In this document: in pieces, positions 9,579 through 22,530 of the stretch
How positions within the stretch are numbered: the first letter of the stretch is position 1
How the letters are laid out: each line of letters starts with the position of its first letter
From: Prochilodus magdalenae
Lineage: Eukaryota > Chordata > Actinopteri > Characiformes > Prochilodontidae
Reading direction: 5' to 3'
Assembly (NCBI GenBank): GCA_024036415.1
Contig: JAMWET010001661.1
Span: forward strand, 2,258,501-2,322,500
Length of the DNA stretch: 64,000 nucleotides
The notes under the pieces: generated by a model
Seen by the model: only the letters and a program-made list of their open reading frames with translations
Told to the model about the DNA's origin: nothing
Database searches by the model: none
Position numbers and translations under genes: made by a program

Positions 9579-12500
9579 ATCATCCACTTGACCGGGTAAC
9601 CACTGCTTGCCAGTATTTTTGCCCAGTTAACCTGCCATACAGCTGTCCTATGCTATGTGGAAGCTTCACTTGTATCCACCTAAGCCATCTGAAGATTGTG
9701 CTCACAAATTTTCCTTTCCTTTCTAAACTAATCAGCATTTCTTCCTCTGCCACACAAAACACAGAACCCTCCTCTTATTGGTCCTAATAGATCATCTCTG
9801 TAGGCTTTTAGCAGCAGTAATTGATATTCTAGGGTTACACGTACAGTTACTTCCTTTACTGGTATGAGAGTTTTATTCAGACTTTCAAGTCTGTTTCTTG
9901 TTGCTGCTCTCAAGAGACTCTAACACTTATTAGTTATGCTGTATTCAGTTTTGCATATAATTGTAAATTCCTGTTTCCTCTCAGTGTTTCTTTCTGCTGC
10001 TCTAAGGGAGTTTTGCTTGTCACTGTTGCGGTTGGCTTGCTCATTTGAAGGTTTGGACCCGGATTCTTGGCATAACTGCTTTGTGATGACATCTGTTGGA
10101 AAAGGTGCTTTATAACTTGACTCGACTGGGCTAAACACACCTCAAATTCTTCAATAAACTACCTCCAGAGGTCCACGGTAGGTGTTTTGGAAGTAAAATT
10201 TGAACTGATTTTTATTATTTATAATAAATGACTGTCAGAAAAAAGTCTTACACTCTCTATCTTTCTCTGGTTGCTGAGTGTGAAACAGGCGTGTGTGGGG
10301 TTTGCTGTATTGTCTCTCAAATGTTAAGGAGCCCAGTGAGGAGCTCATGCAGTATTAATGCCCTTTTACGTTTAGCAGCTGTTTAATAAATGAAAAGAAA
10401 AGGGATCAGAGTCAGAAGAAAAGAAGCTCAGGTCATTTAAATATCCTTTGTCAAACGTGCCATCATCTGGCAGGTCCTTTTCCTCTTTCTTTCTCCTTTT
10501 TCTGAGTTTGACAGTTGGTCATATGAGACGGTGTCACTGCGAACTGTTCCACTAGATTGCATTGCAACTATGAAATGTTCAGTTCATGCTGGTCATGTAA
10601 GAAGCTCTTGAGCACTACAGACAGTGTGGAGGTCCTGTCTGAAATTAGATTCAGCAATTTAAAGTCTAATTTACATTAAAGGTGCCATGGAATGCCTTAA
10701 CTCCGTATTTTAAATTGCTGTCTGATATTTACATAGAACGTCAATTTAGAGGGGGTAAAAAATGTCCACATGCTGTTTTAAATGCCCATTTACACCCTAT
10801 GACTTGGCCTTAGAGTGAAACGTAGCACAGATATGGCTTTGCTCATGTGATCCAGTGCTTTTAACCAATACTGATTAACTAGTGTTACTTGTGTTAAAAT
10901 AATATTAGTATGGAACACATCACTTTGGATGAGATGATCAGCCATCCTCTGGTGCTGGGTTTCAGTGGCTGCTCAAACATCTCAGGCCACATTATTAATC
11001 TCAGTCATCATTAGACACTAATGGTGTTGTACTCAAGATATTTTTAATGTCTTGGACATGTTTGTATTTTGGACTTTGTTACTGGGACTTATCTTTGTCT
11101 CAGTCATTTGGACCAACCAACTACCTAAGCAGCTTAGGAGTTCAACTGGGCCAGAGCAAGCCAAAGCAGGTTTTGTGATGTTTCCACTTGGTTAAATAGA
11201 TATGATAAATATTTCATATACCTCAACAGGTAGCTCCAGTTAATGTGCTGTTCTTATTCTTTTAAATCTGGGGTCATTTAAAGCTTTCTGTCTTAGACGT
11301 ATCTATTAATGCCATTTATACATAATACAAACATATGTTCTAGATAACAGTGTCTGTTGTTTAATTTTGTTCAATTGTAATGTGACATGAATCAAGAGAA
11401 TCAAAACATTTTCAAAATCAGATTAAATGGTGTCAAACTTAGCAGTAAAGTACTGCAGGTGGACCATTTCACAGGTTATAAACTCTATAAACCACATCAG
11501 CAGAATTCATTTAAAGTGAGTATTAGTTGCATTCATTCAGAGACTTCAGTAGGGGCATTGATTGAATTTGTTCCAATTGGGATTTGGTTGGATTCGATGA
11601 GTGGTCATTAAATAAAGATAAACTTTTAATTTATTATAGTATGATAGTCATGAGAGTTTTAATAGTATGATAGTGCTTGTGTGAAGATATTTTATTATGA
11701 GTTAAATGAGGTAATTCTTGTGTATGAAATTTTTGTTTTTTCTTAGAAAAAATTGAAAAAATAAGACTAGCTTATTTAGTATTGTATAGACTAAATAAGG
11801 ACTGGTGTTGAAGAGGACTTCTTTGGGTTTTGTCAATGCCTTGGTCTTGCTTTCAATAGGAGTTTGCTTCCTTTAGACTCTGCATTGATTCCCTCTTGAC
11901 TGGTCATGGTCTTGAACTTGTATTGGACTCTACTGAGGTGGTTTTTAGCTTTATTAGGTAATGACTCACATTCACAAGCTCATTGACAACGATGAGGCAT
12001 TCAATAGCACTACCTAAGTATTCGCAGTTTTCTCTGGCAACTCGAACGTTTTCTCTGTCCTACTGTAACACATATTTACAGGATGCTCTGTGTATAAAAA
12101 TCCAGGTAAAAAAAATATTACAAATAACCAAAAAAAGACAGCTTCATATTCACCAGTTTCTTGTAGCTACATTTTCCTGTTCAGTGTTTACATTTAATGT
12201 GGAATGGGATAGTTTAAACAAAAAGCTCGCAAACAGGAAGCGTTGCGTTAAAACTATAGGTAGGACAGTTTGATGGTATATCAGAAAATGTAACCAGCTT
12301 AAAAAATTTATTTATTTGTATTTAGACATTTCAAACTTAAAGCAGTTTATCAGTCCGGTATTTCTGTTTAACCAATTCTTGCAAAATCACATCTTAACAA
12401 GAGCTTCAGTTTGGATATTTGGGCTTTGAGTGAGAGATGAGGCTTGTAACAAATGTTAAATGTCACCCATGTGTAACCAGCATTAAACTAACAGAACCTG

Positions 12501-12600
12501 CTGTCGAGCTGATAATGATATGGGTGAGAGTAGATGTGTGAGCTTTTATATTTGTTTTGTCTTTAAATTGTCTTAACTAAAAAGTGTTGGCAGGATCAGG
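9579..12600. other. Non-coding DNA, no gene recognised
   Basis: Unique-looking, AT-rich. A stretch near 10675-10830 beginning 'aaaggtgccatggaatg' resembles dispersed fish repeats, but I cannot place it. Short open frames here (9920-10140, 11387-11611, 11983-12273) have no recognisable domain. Confidence 0.45.
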
Positions 12601-13230
12601 TTGGAAATTTGGGAAGCAGCCTCTCGTTTGTGTAGAGAATGGAAACAACGTGGCACCCAAGTGAAATCTGAATTGAGCGTAATGGAGCTTTGACTTCAGC
12701 TTGAAAAAAAAATCAAGTTGTCACAAGTTTGCAGCAGCGTAAAATCGAGAACAAAAGATCCGGCACCATACCTTTATGTATGGGGGACTAGGTGAATAAA
12801 TATGCAAAAGATATAGGAGGCTCCAGAGGAATGGACTGCTTCCAGACCCCCTCAAGGCGCCATTACAAATTTCATAGAAAGCTCAGCAGGCAGGGCTGTG
12901 GAATCGAGCAGCAAAAGCCCATTACGGGAGCCCTGCACAGTCTAGCGCTTTCAGCCTCCAGCACAGAGAGAGAAGCTCTTGTGTCCTGACCTTTCCCTGT
13001 GCTGCACTGCGGCGGGCTGGTCTGCTCGTATCCATCCCCACCACCCACCGTTATTAGGCCATTACTATTTAAAAAGCTCTCCAGCCACAGGCCTCTGTCT
13101 GAGGAGGAGAATAAACCACAGGGGGAGAGAGCAGGAGTGAAAAGTGCGAGAGGTGATGACTGGAGTGAAAAGAGAAGGTGATGATGCCTGCTGTCTGTCT
13201 TCGCCACTATGCTTTTCCCCTCTGGTTAAA
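12601..13230. other. GC-richer non-repetitive block
   Basis: Higher GC than the flanks, no repeat resemblance, and overlapping short open frames on both strands with no conserved domain. It might be a conserved non-coding element or an unrecognised exon-bearing segment. I see no splice-framed coding signal that would support an exon. Confidence 0.3.
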
Positions 13231-13954
13231 GCGATAGTTCATCCACAAGTCAAATTTACAGTTTCTCCTAACCTTACTCCAAATGTAATGGACCAGTGTT
13301 TGGGGCCTGAAGATTGCCTCTTTGGGTTTAGCACTGGAGCTACACAGTTAATGTAGCTAACAAGTAAAGGAAAGTTTACACCCCACCAATTAGCATAAAT
13401 GGCTAAATCATCATATGCCTCAAATTGTGGTTGAACCTAGTTAGTATTTCTAATAGCCTGGTTTTATAATATTACTGATGCAGAGAGCAGCTTCTACCTA
13501 ATTAAAAACACATTTGGGGAAGATGTGTCAGGGAAAAACGTGACTGTGTTTCAGATGTGTCAGATTATCAGTCGAGCAAAGAGCACAACTAAGGAGAAGC
13601 TGAAATGACTGGAACTAGGGTTAAGAGCTTGTCCACAGCACATTACTAGAACCTGAAGAGATAGCACTGAACTTTCAATTTAAGGGAAAAAAGCTTGAAT
13701 GATTGCCATCGAGATCACTGAAATGCTTGGTGACGTTATGGATATGTTTCATAGTGAAAGAGTGCAAGAACATTTCCATTCATTGAACTCACAAAATTGG
13801 GACTAAACAGTCATGTGGACATTAGAACACCACTTGTTTGTTTAGCCTTTAATTTACAAGGGATTATAAAGATGGAACATAAAATAAACATTGCACCCAT
13901 CATGCATAGTATCCACTGTACAAGCGTATTCTGGGTTGACGATGTAGAAATTCA
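13231..13954. other. Non-coding DNA, nothing recognised
   Basis: AT-rich sequence without gene or repeat signal. Confidence 0.45.
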
Positions 13955-14400
13955 TCAGACAGATGAATTTCAAGAATCTGGTTCTTGAACTGGTTCTGTT
14001 TAGGCTTTGTAGAACCTACCAAGGGAACCATTGGAAGCAAAGAACATTGAAGGATATGTCAACAACATTACAGTACAAACGAGATGGTGGAGCGCATACA
14101 TCATATTCGAGCGTTTGTGCTGTTATTCCAGATGTTTTATTTAAAAAGCAAGAATAGATCAACTACTGGTGATAAGAAGACATAGAAGAGTTTATTCAGC
14201 AGACCACTGCCGCCATTGTTGGCTTCTTTTCCTTCAGCGACTAAAATGTCTTCACGGTTTATGCTAATGAACCTACTGTTCTTTGGTGGGATACCCAAAC
14301 AGAACCTGTGTGTGCGAACCCAATCGGAACTAATTTCACAGTGGTGGAAAAGGCCTGGCTCAGGGAGCATGAGGAATCATCTTCACTCATAAACTGAACA
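13955..14400 (+). repeat. Dispersed repeat family R1, copy 1 (degenerate)
   Basis: Shares a collinear series of motifs with 20735-21420: 'ctggttctt.aactggttc', 'aagggaacca', 'agaacattgaaggat' (copy 2 'ggaacatcaaaggat'), 'acaagatggcgga'-like text, 'tgtgctgttattccagatgtt' (copy 2 'tgtcctgttattgcagatgtt') and 'gaacctactgttctttg' (copy 2 'gaacctactattctttg'). It has no coding capacity. It is probably an old non-autonomous transposon, but I could not define terminal repeats. Confidence 0.6.
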
Positions 14401-17232
14401 TCACAGAGCCTAGAACTTAACCTCACTAAAAGTCTTTGAGATGTGCTGGAGAAGATTTTATGAAGTGGATTGACTGTGTCATTGTTGTGTCCCTGTACAG
14501 AAATAATTGTTGTGACATAGTTGTTGAAACAATGGCATGGTGAATGTACACTGTAACTGGAGAGGCTCACTGAAGAGGCCCAGTTTTGGTAAATTCCAAG
14601 AACAAGGTTCAGTAGTGTTTCTGATACTACAGTATATAACATGCTGTTGTCTTTTAATACGAACTGAAGTATGTGATATAATGTTGTAGGCATGCAGTTC
14701 GCACTGTGCTTATTGAGGGATACAAGTTTCCATTACTTGTTAGCTACATTATCTAATTGTTAAAACTAAAGACGTAAACTTCAGACACCAGCAGGCCTTG
14801 GTTGACTACATTGTGGGTAAGGGAGGTTTGGGAGCGGAGGGGATTTGGTTAAGGGAGGTTTGGGAACTGGGTAATGAGTTTTTGCTGAACTATTGCTTTA
14901 AGCAGAGGGCAGAAGGTGCTGATGGAGGTAGGATTTTTTTTATGCTGGCTGACCGGAGCACTTCATTAATATTTTATAGAGCCATTGTGCAGGACAGTAC
15001 TGTGGCACCATGAGGTTTTCAGGAGCTGCTGTGAGATTATGCTGAGATCCAGGCCATTCAAAAGAGTATTGAACCATAACAGAGAAACATATACAGCGTA
15101 ACTCCACGCAAACCCCACCATGACCCTGAATTGCCCTGAAAGGATGGATACAGACAAGCCTGCACCATCGCACTGGATGGAAATGTCACTGTAAATTTCA
15201 GACTGTGGTGAGGCAGAGGAAATATTTGGAGGTTTATGATGTTAAGCCTGAAGATGTTTACAGTTTCCCAATGGCTCAGTCAGGTGCAGAATAATCTGAA
15301 TCTAGCCAGATTAGAATTTGCAACAACGCAAATCATGTAAACCTTGTATTTCCATTTTTTTCCAACTTTTGTTTTTGGGCTTTTGAAATATATGAAATGC
15401 CTGTTGTCCCTTATATTGTGTGGAAATTTACTGATAAATAAACCAATGGATATAGCCCAAAAATTACTTGGGAAAATGTCTGGTCCCACTGAGTGTAAAC
15501 AAGTTATCATTTTGGAGATACAAGGCATTTTCCCCAGCAGATATGTATAGCTTGATCATCCTTGTGCAATGTCATCTGCAAACGCTGGAATTTACCACTT
15601 TAAATCCACAAGGATATATACATAACCACACATTTTACTACAGAATTTAACAAAGATACTGTCGAGAAACAACAACAGAGCCAAAAGAGGAATCAAAGAA
15701 ACTGTTTGCTGCAGTTGTGGTTAATTACCTAAAAGCTAAAGTTATGATCAGCTCTCTGTTTTTTTTCCTCAGGATTAGTACAACATTGTGTGTTGCTGTT
15801 GTGACTAAAAGTCTAAAAAGGCACTTTTGATAGGTACTTGCAGGTCTCAAATTGATAGGCCTTCTTTGAACACATAGACAGTCCTGAAGATTCTACACTG
15901 ATCCTTTTAACACCAAGTGTCGCCAGGAAACCATATACAATCCTAAATGAACAGTATGTAATATATTGATTGGACTACATCATAAAATGACCATTAGAAC
16001 CTAACGGCACATGCTAAGTTGAAAAGCTGGCTCCTTCAACAATGTTCAGCCAGTATGCTCTTTGAAATTTCCATGCAGGAGTGGAAAGTCTGCTTGTGCT
16101 TTGGCCTGTGTTCCCACCCACTGCCCATTTCCCAGTATCATCTCGACACCCCAGGTTGCCAGATATGAAACAAATTGGCAGGCAAACACAGCATGCTGCA
16201 GCCATGGAAGAAAGCAAACGAACTGGATCAACAGAGATAAGGTTAGATTTTACACGACCTAAAAAGCCTCAGCATTCTTCTGAAATGCTCCACGATCAGA
16301 GACGTGGTAAACAGCAGTAAATATTGGTGATGCATCTAAAAGATGGAGACATCTTAAAGCCCAGAAGGACGGCTGCTGAGCTGGCTAACTTTGTCCTGAA
16401 AAGGTCATTTCAACGTTTGAGTACTTACATTCAAACTCTGCGGTTGGTGTGTAGCTGCGTTGTCTTGCCAGAAGGTACCATCACAGTGCACATTCATCAC
16501 GGTGCATCTTTAGCTGGGATATTTTGATAGCTTAAATCACTTTATCCAAAATACCACAAGGATTAGGACTAAAGGTTGGATTCATCATGGTGTGCCATTG
16601 CCTGAATTAAATGTTGTGCTCATCATGCACTCTTGTGATTCTTGTAGGATCAGGATGCTTAACTTGCCAACTTGTGTGAGCTTCGAGGCAGAGCTCTCTC
16701 CGATATGTTGAATGTGGAATGCAGTTCCCTTTTTAAGTGCTGGCTCATATTTATCCTGTTGTGTAATCATTAATCACATAAAATGTAAAAAAAATTTAAA
16801 TAAATTGTGTAATAACACAGAATAATGAATAAAAGTCTAAATCAGGAGCAACAACTCCTGCTCCCACTTTTGGGCCAATTTCTCCTCAGTTGATCTTCTT
16901 CTCAGCTAATGAGGTTTTACTCGTCTTTGTTTTTGGGCAGTTTTGCTAATTTAAGATGAGATGAGATCATGATGAAGATTTTTAATTAAGCTTGGAGCTG
17001 TAATAGCCAATTAATCAAACACAGACACCTTGGCACAATGATTAAACTGTTATAGCTATGTTGTAAGTGGTAGTGTATGGTACTACATTTTATTAAACCT
17101 GATTTGGGCTTTAAAGAGGAAATTAAGGTAAGACACTAAAGGTCATTAGGGTAAACAGTGAACTACTAGAGATCACCATTAAACTTCCAATTAGTTACTT
17201 GCAATAAGACAGTTATTTTTTTTATTTTGTAT
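14401..17232. other. Non-coding DNA, no gene recognised
   Basis: Contains a short near-duplication 'aagggaggtttggga' (near 14818 and 14853). The block around 15290-15560 has the look of an old interspersed repeat. No ORF shows a conserved domain. Confidence 0.4.
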
Positions 17233-17234
17233 TA

Positions 17235-18813
17235 CAAACCAGATTCCAAAAAAGTTGGGACATTAAACAAATTGTGAATAAAAACTGAATGCAATGATGT
17301 GGAGGTGCCAACATCTAATATTTTATTCAGAATAGAACACAAATCACAGATCAAAAGTTTAAACTGAGAGAAGGTATCATTTTAAGGGAAAAATATGTTG
17401 TTTCAAAATTTCATGGCGACAACAAATCCCAAAAAAGTTGGGACAAGGCCATTTTTACCACTGTGTGGCATCCCTCCTTCTTCTTACAACACTCAACAGA
17501 CGTCTGGGGACAGAGGAGACCAGTTTCTCAAGTTTAGAAATAGGAATGCTCTCCCATTCATGTCTAATACAGGCCTCTAACTGTTCAATCGTCTTGGGCC
17601 TTCTTTGTCGCACCTTCCTCTTTATGATGCGCCAAATGTTCTCTATAGGTGAAAGATCTGGACTGCAGGCTGGCCATTTCAGTACCCGGATCCTTCTCCT
17701 ACGTACCATGATGTTGTGATTGCTGCAGAATGTGGTCTGGCATTATCTTGTTGAAAAATGCAGGGTCTTCCCTGAAAGAGATGACATCTAGATGGGAGCA
17801 TATGTTGTTCTAGAACCTGAACATGGTTCTCTGCATTAATGGTGCCTTTCCAGACATGCAAGCTGCCCATGCCACAAGCACTCATGCAAACCCCATACCA
17901 TCAGTGATGCAGGCTTCTGAACGGAGCGTTGATAACAACTTGGGTTATCCTTGTCCTCTCTGGTCCGGATGACATGGCGTCCCAGTGTTCCATAAAGAAC
18001 TTCAAATTGTGACTCATCTGACCACAGAACAGCCTTCCATTTGCCACACTCCATTTTAAAAGACCCCTGGCCCAGTGCAAACGTCTGAGCTTGTGGAGCT
18101 TGCTTAGAAATGGCTTTCTTTTTGCACTGTAGAGTTTCAGCTGGCAATGGCGGATGGCACGGTGGATTGTGTTCACTGACAGTGCTTTCTGGAAGTATTC
18201 CTGAGCCCATTCTGTTATTTCCTTGACAGTGGCATTCCTGTTTGAGGTGCAGTGACGTTTAAGGGCCGGGAGATCACGAGCATCCAGTAGAGTTTTACGG
18301 CCTTGACCCTTACGCACAGTGATTGTTCCAGATTCTCTGAATCTTTTGATGATGTTATGCACGGTTGATGATGATAACTTAAAAGTCTTTGCTATTTTAC
18401 GCTGGGTAACACCATTCTGGTATTGCTGCACTATCTTTCTGCGCAACAATGGTGGAATTGGTGATCCTCTTACCATCTTGGCTTCAGAGAGACACTGACA
18501 CTCTGAGAAGGTCTTTTTATACCCAATCATGTTGTCAATTTACCTAATTAGTGTTAATTGGTCTTCCAGCTGTTTGTTATATGCTCAATTTCCTTTTTCC
18601 ATCCACTTATTGCTACTTGTCCCAACTTTTTTGGGATTTGATGACGCCATGAAATTTTGAAACAACATATATTTCTCCTTAAAATTTAAACTTTTGATCT
18701 GTGATTTGTGTTCTATTCTGAATAAAATATTAGATGTTGGCACCTCCACATCATTGCATTCAGTTTTTATTCACAATTTGTTTAGTGTCCCAACTTTTTT
18801 GGAATGTGGTTTG
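17235..18813 (-). mobile_element. Complete Tc1-type transposon with long IR/DR ends
   Basis: A 1579-bp element flanked by the target dinucleotide TA at 17233-17234 and 18814-18815. The terminal inverted repeats are about 200 bp (17235 to ~17445 and ~18618 to 18813). Each carries an outer and an inner copy of a binding-site-like motif, ccaaaaaagttgggaca, at 17246-17262 and 17428-17445 on the left, and inverted at 18618-18635 and 18786-18802 on the right. This is the IR/DR arrangement. The transposase lies between them on the minus strand but has frameshifts, so the copy is structurally complete but cannot supply its own enzyme. Confidence 0.95.
17455..18530 (-). pseudogene. Tc1-type DD34E transposase, three frameshifts
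   Basis: The minus-strand translation is a full-length Tc1-family transposase broken into four frames. The N-terminal part has two helix-turn-helix regions ('RRKIVQQYQNGVTQRKIA' and 'STVHNIIKRFRESG'), for binding the element's ends. The catalytic core follows: first Asp in 'VLWSDESQFE', second Asp in 'FQQDNARPH', and Glu in 'SPDLSPIENIW', with about 34 residues between the second Asp and Glu once the last frameshift is allowed for. The C-terminus is 'DATQW', typical of the family. Frame changes fall near 18055, 17895 and 17705. The first Met at 18530 may be upstream of the real start; Met at 18476 ('MVRGSPIPPLL') is an alternative. All three catalytic positions are still present, so the decay looks moderate. 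Confidence 0.95.
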
Positions 18814-18815
18814 TA

Positions 18816-19925
18816 TTAAGTTTTCTGAAATGGTATATTTAGATATGCAAATGGGGAATTATCTAATTAATAAATTAGCTCATTTAAAAATATAATTTCA
18901 TTATATAATGATGTATATGATGTATAAATAATAGTCATAATAAAACTACATCAAATTCAGAAATCTGAATGGATAAAGTCCATGTTAAACAATGGTCATT
19001 TTTGTTTCATTTTGCTGACATATAACATTTAGAATAATGGAGGGGTTGTACAGAGGGAATATTGGGAACAGCCATAAATAAACAGCCTTTTTTGCCATGC
19101 TTTTAAGAATAAAGTGCCATATAACTAAGCAATAAACGATACATTACCAACTCCCTCTGTAAAAAAGGTTCAGAATATAGATACAGATATAATTAGAATT
19201 TTTGGTGAATGTAAAATGACTTCTGTCTCAGAGTGTGGAAAATTTATGGTGGAGGGATACATGCAAAGCACTGCAAAAATTCCCTGAATAGCCCACTATT
19301 TTACCAGCATCAGCATCCCATATGAAATTTGAGACGTGTAGGTCTTCCCTATCATTTTAATATACAATGTAGCATCTCTAATGTTAACTCTTGATCTGCT
19401 TCTCTTTCTATTGCTTCCATTGTTTGCTGCCAAATGTGGTTTCTTTCAAGGAGAGCGGGGTAGTGGTCACTAACCAAGAGCTTCAGCCATTACTGTCACC
19501 TCTTGCACTACAGATTGGCATTACAGACAGGACTGGCCAGAGTTAGCTGGTTAGCATGCTGTATATATAGATAATGGCTGTAAAACATCATATAGACATC
19601 TCTATTATTTTGTCACATTCTGTTAATAATTTTCTTTACTTTTGGGCTGTTTTAAACTTCAAATCCTACAATGGCACCTGAAGAGAGCTTTACTGTTTTT
19701 CTTGTTGCTCTTAAGAACAAAAAGATGAAATACTGTGCCAATGTCTTTAGCAATACCTCAGAATTTCATTGTGTGTTTCTATTTGAACGAAGAAAGATGA
19801 GTTTTTCCTGAAGAACCCTGAAGAGGACAGCCTTATTTTAGCAGTTTGGGCTTTTGCCTTACTGCCAGATTGTGTTTTCCTTTTTCTCAGAGGTGTGTAT
19901 TCGTTTGCTGTTATATTAGTTCACA
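18816..19925. other. Non-coding DNA, nothing recognised
   Basis: Strongly AT-rich, no gene or repeat recognised. Confidence 0.5.
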
Positions 19926-19947
19926 GTGTGTGTGTGTGTGTGTGTGT
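19926..19947. repeat. (GT)n microsatellite
   Basis: Eleven GT dinucleotides in an uninterrupted run. Confidence 0.95.
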
Positions 19948-20734
19948 TCAGAGGTTGGATTTCTATCAGAGTATCTCACTCTGACAGCTAAAACTCAGAG
20001 GACAGGCCGGTAACTACTTCTCTACACTTATTAAAAGTTTCTCTTGGTGGGCCGAGCTGGTGTTTCCACAGAGAGAGAGTTCAGAGTCCCTCGGCCTGTT
20101 AGCACTCCTCCGGCTCTGTCAGGAAATGTAAAAAAGGGAAGGAAAGATCTTTGGTGAGGTTTCAGACGCATTACAGCAGCTCTTAAGCAAACGGGGGTTT
20201 TTGTGAATACCATTTTGCCAAGTCTTCACCAGCACTGACACGTTTGTCACAGCTTTGTTGCTTGGAAAATAATGCTGTGTCAGATTTCATCATGCTCCCA
20301 ACACTTCTGCATGCAGTATGGCAGTAATTCCCTACGTCAGGTGCTGTTACATCACATTAAACACAGGCTCTGAGGGGACTCAGCTTTTATCAGCAGCCTT
20401 CAACAGTAACAGCCCTAAACTCTGTCTCCAGGTACGACTGATCTAATTTGGTTCCTGCATCTGAAGCTGCCCCGAGTTATGGTGATATTCTGGATGATCA
20501 GTTATGGTCATCACCTGTACAGTTTCCTATGTTGTATAATTATTATTAACATTGGTATAAGTGCTGTTAGTTTTAACATTTGATGGCCACATAGACATAG
20601 GCCACATAGTGTTTCTCTGCATCTTCAAGTTTCAGGTTGGCTTCAGGATTATTTTGATTGTCTCCATCCATCTGGTTACTGGTCATCCTCTACCTCTTTT
20701 ACCTTCAGTTGTTCTGAGTACAAGTCCCTTTTTC
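19948..20734. other. Non-coding DNA, nothing recognised
   Basis: The 20080-20200 part is slightly GC-richer, but no coding or repeat similarity was noticed. Confidence 0.45.
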
Positions 20735-21420
20735 AACTAAAAGAACCCTGGTACTTTAACTGGTTCCATTCATGCTTCTTAGACACTTAGTACTATTCAG
20801 GGAACCAGTTTACATTTGCACATGTTTTTACCTGAACCAAGGAACATCAAAGGATGCATCATCCATGTTAACAAATGCCATTTCACAATAGCAGTAAACA
20901 GTAGGAACAAGATGGCGGAGTGTTTCAAGTAGCCATGAGTGTTTGTCCTGTTATTGCAGATGTTATCTAGTAAGAGCGACCTAGTGTAAGGGTGAAAAGG
21001 TGCGGTGCAGAAGCCAGACACGGGAAAAGGGCACTGGTCCCGGGACTCTCTAAAGATACGTGCCCGGGACACACTGCATGCGGGGTAGAAGTGGTGTTTA
21101 TTGGCCCAAGCAACCACACATCTCACCATTACTGTCCGGAGTAACTTAGAAGCAGCTGCATCAGACGGGAGGCTAGGCTACAACTAGCTCCTTCGTCCCG
21201 CGCAGAGAGCTACAGCTCAGCGCACATGCACAATAGTCAAGTGCACATAATCAACCGTTACACTAGAGAACCTACTATTCTTTGATTCCAACTGGGAATA
21301 ATCTTTTTGGGTTCTGAATGTATTTATTTTTGGTGGAAGTTTGATAATCCGCACAAACCGGAATGAAACCTGTACCACATTGATGGGTTATAATTGTCCT
21401 ACCAAAAACCTGGTTCATTT
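20735..21420 (+). repeat. Dispersed repeat family R1, copy 2, split by an LTR
   Basis: Collinear with the copy at 13955-14400 by the shared motifs listed there. The match stops at about 20984 and resumes at 21263 ('ctagagaacctactattctt'). The sequence between is a separate inserted element (20985-21262), so the insertion is younger than this copy. Confidence 0.6.
20985..21262 (-). mobile_element. Solo LTR, 278 bp
   Basis: On the minus strand the block begins TGTAACGG and ends CCCTTACA, the TG...CA rule of LTRs. It is flanked by a perfect 4-bp duplication, ctag, at 20981-20984 and 21263-21266. Inside, the minus strand carries a polyadenylation signal (ccaataaacaccac, near 21103). GC content is clearly higher than the host sequence. 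No internal retroelement genes are present, so it looks like a solo LTR left by recombination between the two LTRs of an element. The family (Gypsy-like, BEL-like or other) cannot be told from the LTR alone. Confidence 0.85.
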
Positions 21421-21524
21421 CAGAATAAGCTTCCAGTGTATTCCAGGTATCTGGGCTTGCAGTGATAGGTGAGGCATGGTTAGATCCATTTGTTTGTTTA
21501 CTTGTCATTCGAGGTTTTCTGAAA

Positions 21525-21720
21525 AGCCTTTACCAGGACCAAAGTTCAAAGGCATCAGTATATTTCCTGTCGCATGTGTTTATTCTCCAGCTTTGACATC
21601 CATAAAGACCCACAGAGAAGACCACATCCTGGACAATTCTGATCTCAGTTTGTAGAGACAAAACAATACATTTGAAGATCCTTTCAAGCTTCTTCATCCT
21701 CGTGCCATATTTCATATTCC
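21525..21720 (-). pseudogene. RTE/BovB-like LINE reverse transcriptase fragment
   Basis: A 61-residue minus-strand frame contains 'IVQDVVFSVGLYGCQSW' and then 'TDAFELWSW'. This strongly resembles the C-terminal section of RTE-type LINE proteins, where the usual text is close to 'VMYGCESW...DAFELWCW'. Only this ~190-bp piece is recognisable and both ends are lost. The fragment cannot be active. Confidence 0.65.
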
Positions 21721-22530
21721 TTAAGTGTTAGATCCTTTGTTATTAATCATTGATCCTAGATGGCTATAAGGGGGTGCGCAGACTAGTCAACTAGTTACTT
21801 GGTGGCGCTTTAAGCTTGATGGAGACTGATCATAAGATCATGACGCTCACAACATAAATGCCACCTACAGGGAGGAGCTTGGTGTTTTCCTGAAGGCTAC
21901 AGACTTGTGTGAAGGGTACAGCATGCTCTATTAACATGTGGCTTTATTCTATCATTTCTCGGCGGATCTACAGGGCTTCAACAATCAGATATTCGCCACA
22001 GTGATACAATATAAAACCATGTGTGGTTTGAAACAGGACAATAATGATGATGATGATGATGATGTGTGTATTTGGAACATTGCTTCATCATTTCATCTAG
22101 GATAGTCTTATCTACCTACCTCTGTGGCTCCGCTGTGACAGTCTAAATACAGTATTTATTCTAAATACTGAAGCCTCACATAAATTCTAAGTGTGCAAGC
22201 TAAGTGTGTATAACCGTTCTGCTATACTTTTGTTTCTACAACAGATAACATGATGCTCTCATGTTAGAGATCCTAAGAACTTGCCACAACCGATATATGG
22301 TTCAGTGTATCATGGGGTCTTTATGGTGGGGAGTATGGAACATAAAGCTACCTGCAGTGTGCAGTGACCTACTGAATACGTTGTATTAAATTTTTCTTTT
22401 CATATGAAGTGCACTTTCTGCATTCTCCTGAGTGCATATAATCTACACATTCCACATAATCTGTGCCCTAATTTTATTAGCTATGAGTGAAAACGAATTC
22501 CCTATAGATCTTAGCATTGTTTTGTTATCG
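21721..22530. other. Non-coding DNA with a short (GAT)n run
   Basis: Contains (GAT)n at 22041-22064, about eight units. No gene recognised. Confidence 0.5.

Noticed and set aside
12872..13207. 111-residue antisense frame in a GC-richer block
   Set aside because: No recognisable domain, and frames on the other strand are equally open. GC content alone explains the length.
14259..14693. 144-residue antisense open frame
   Set aside because: It overlaps a dispersed repeat, lacks any recognised domain, and has no coding-like composition.
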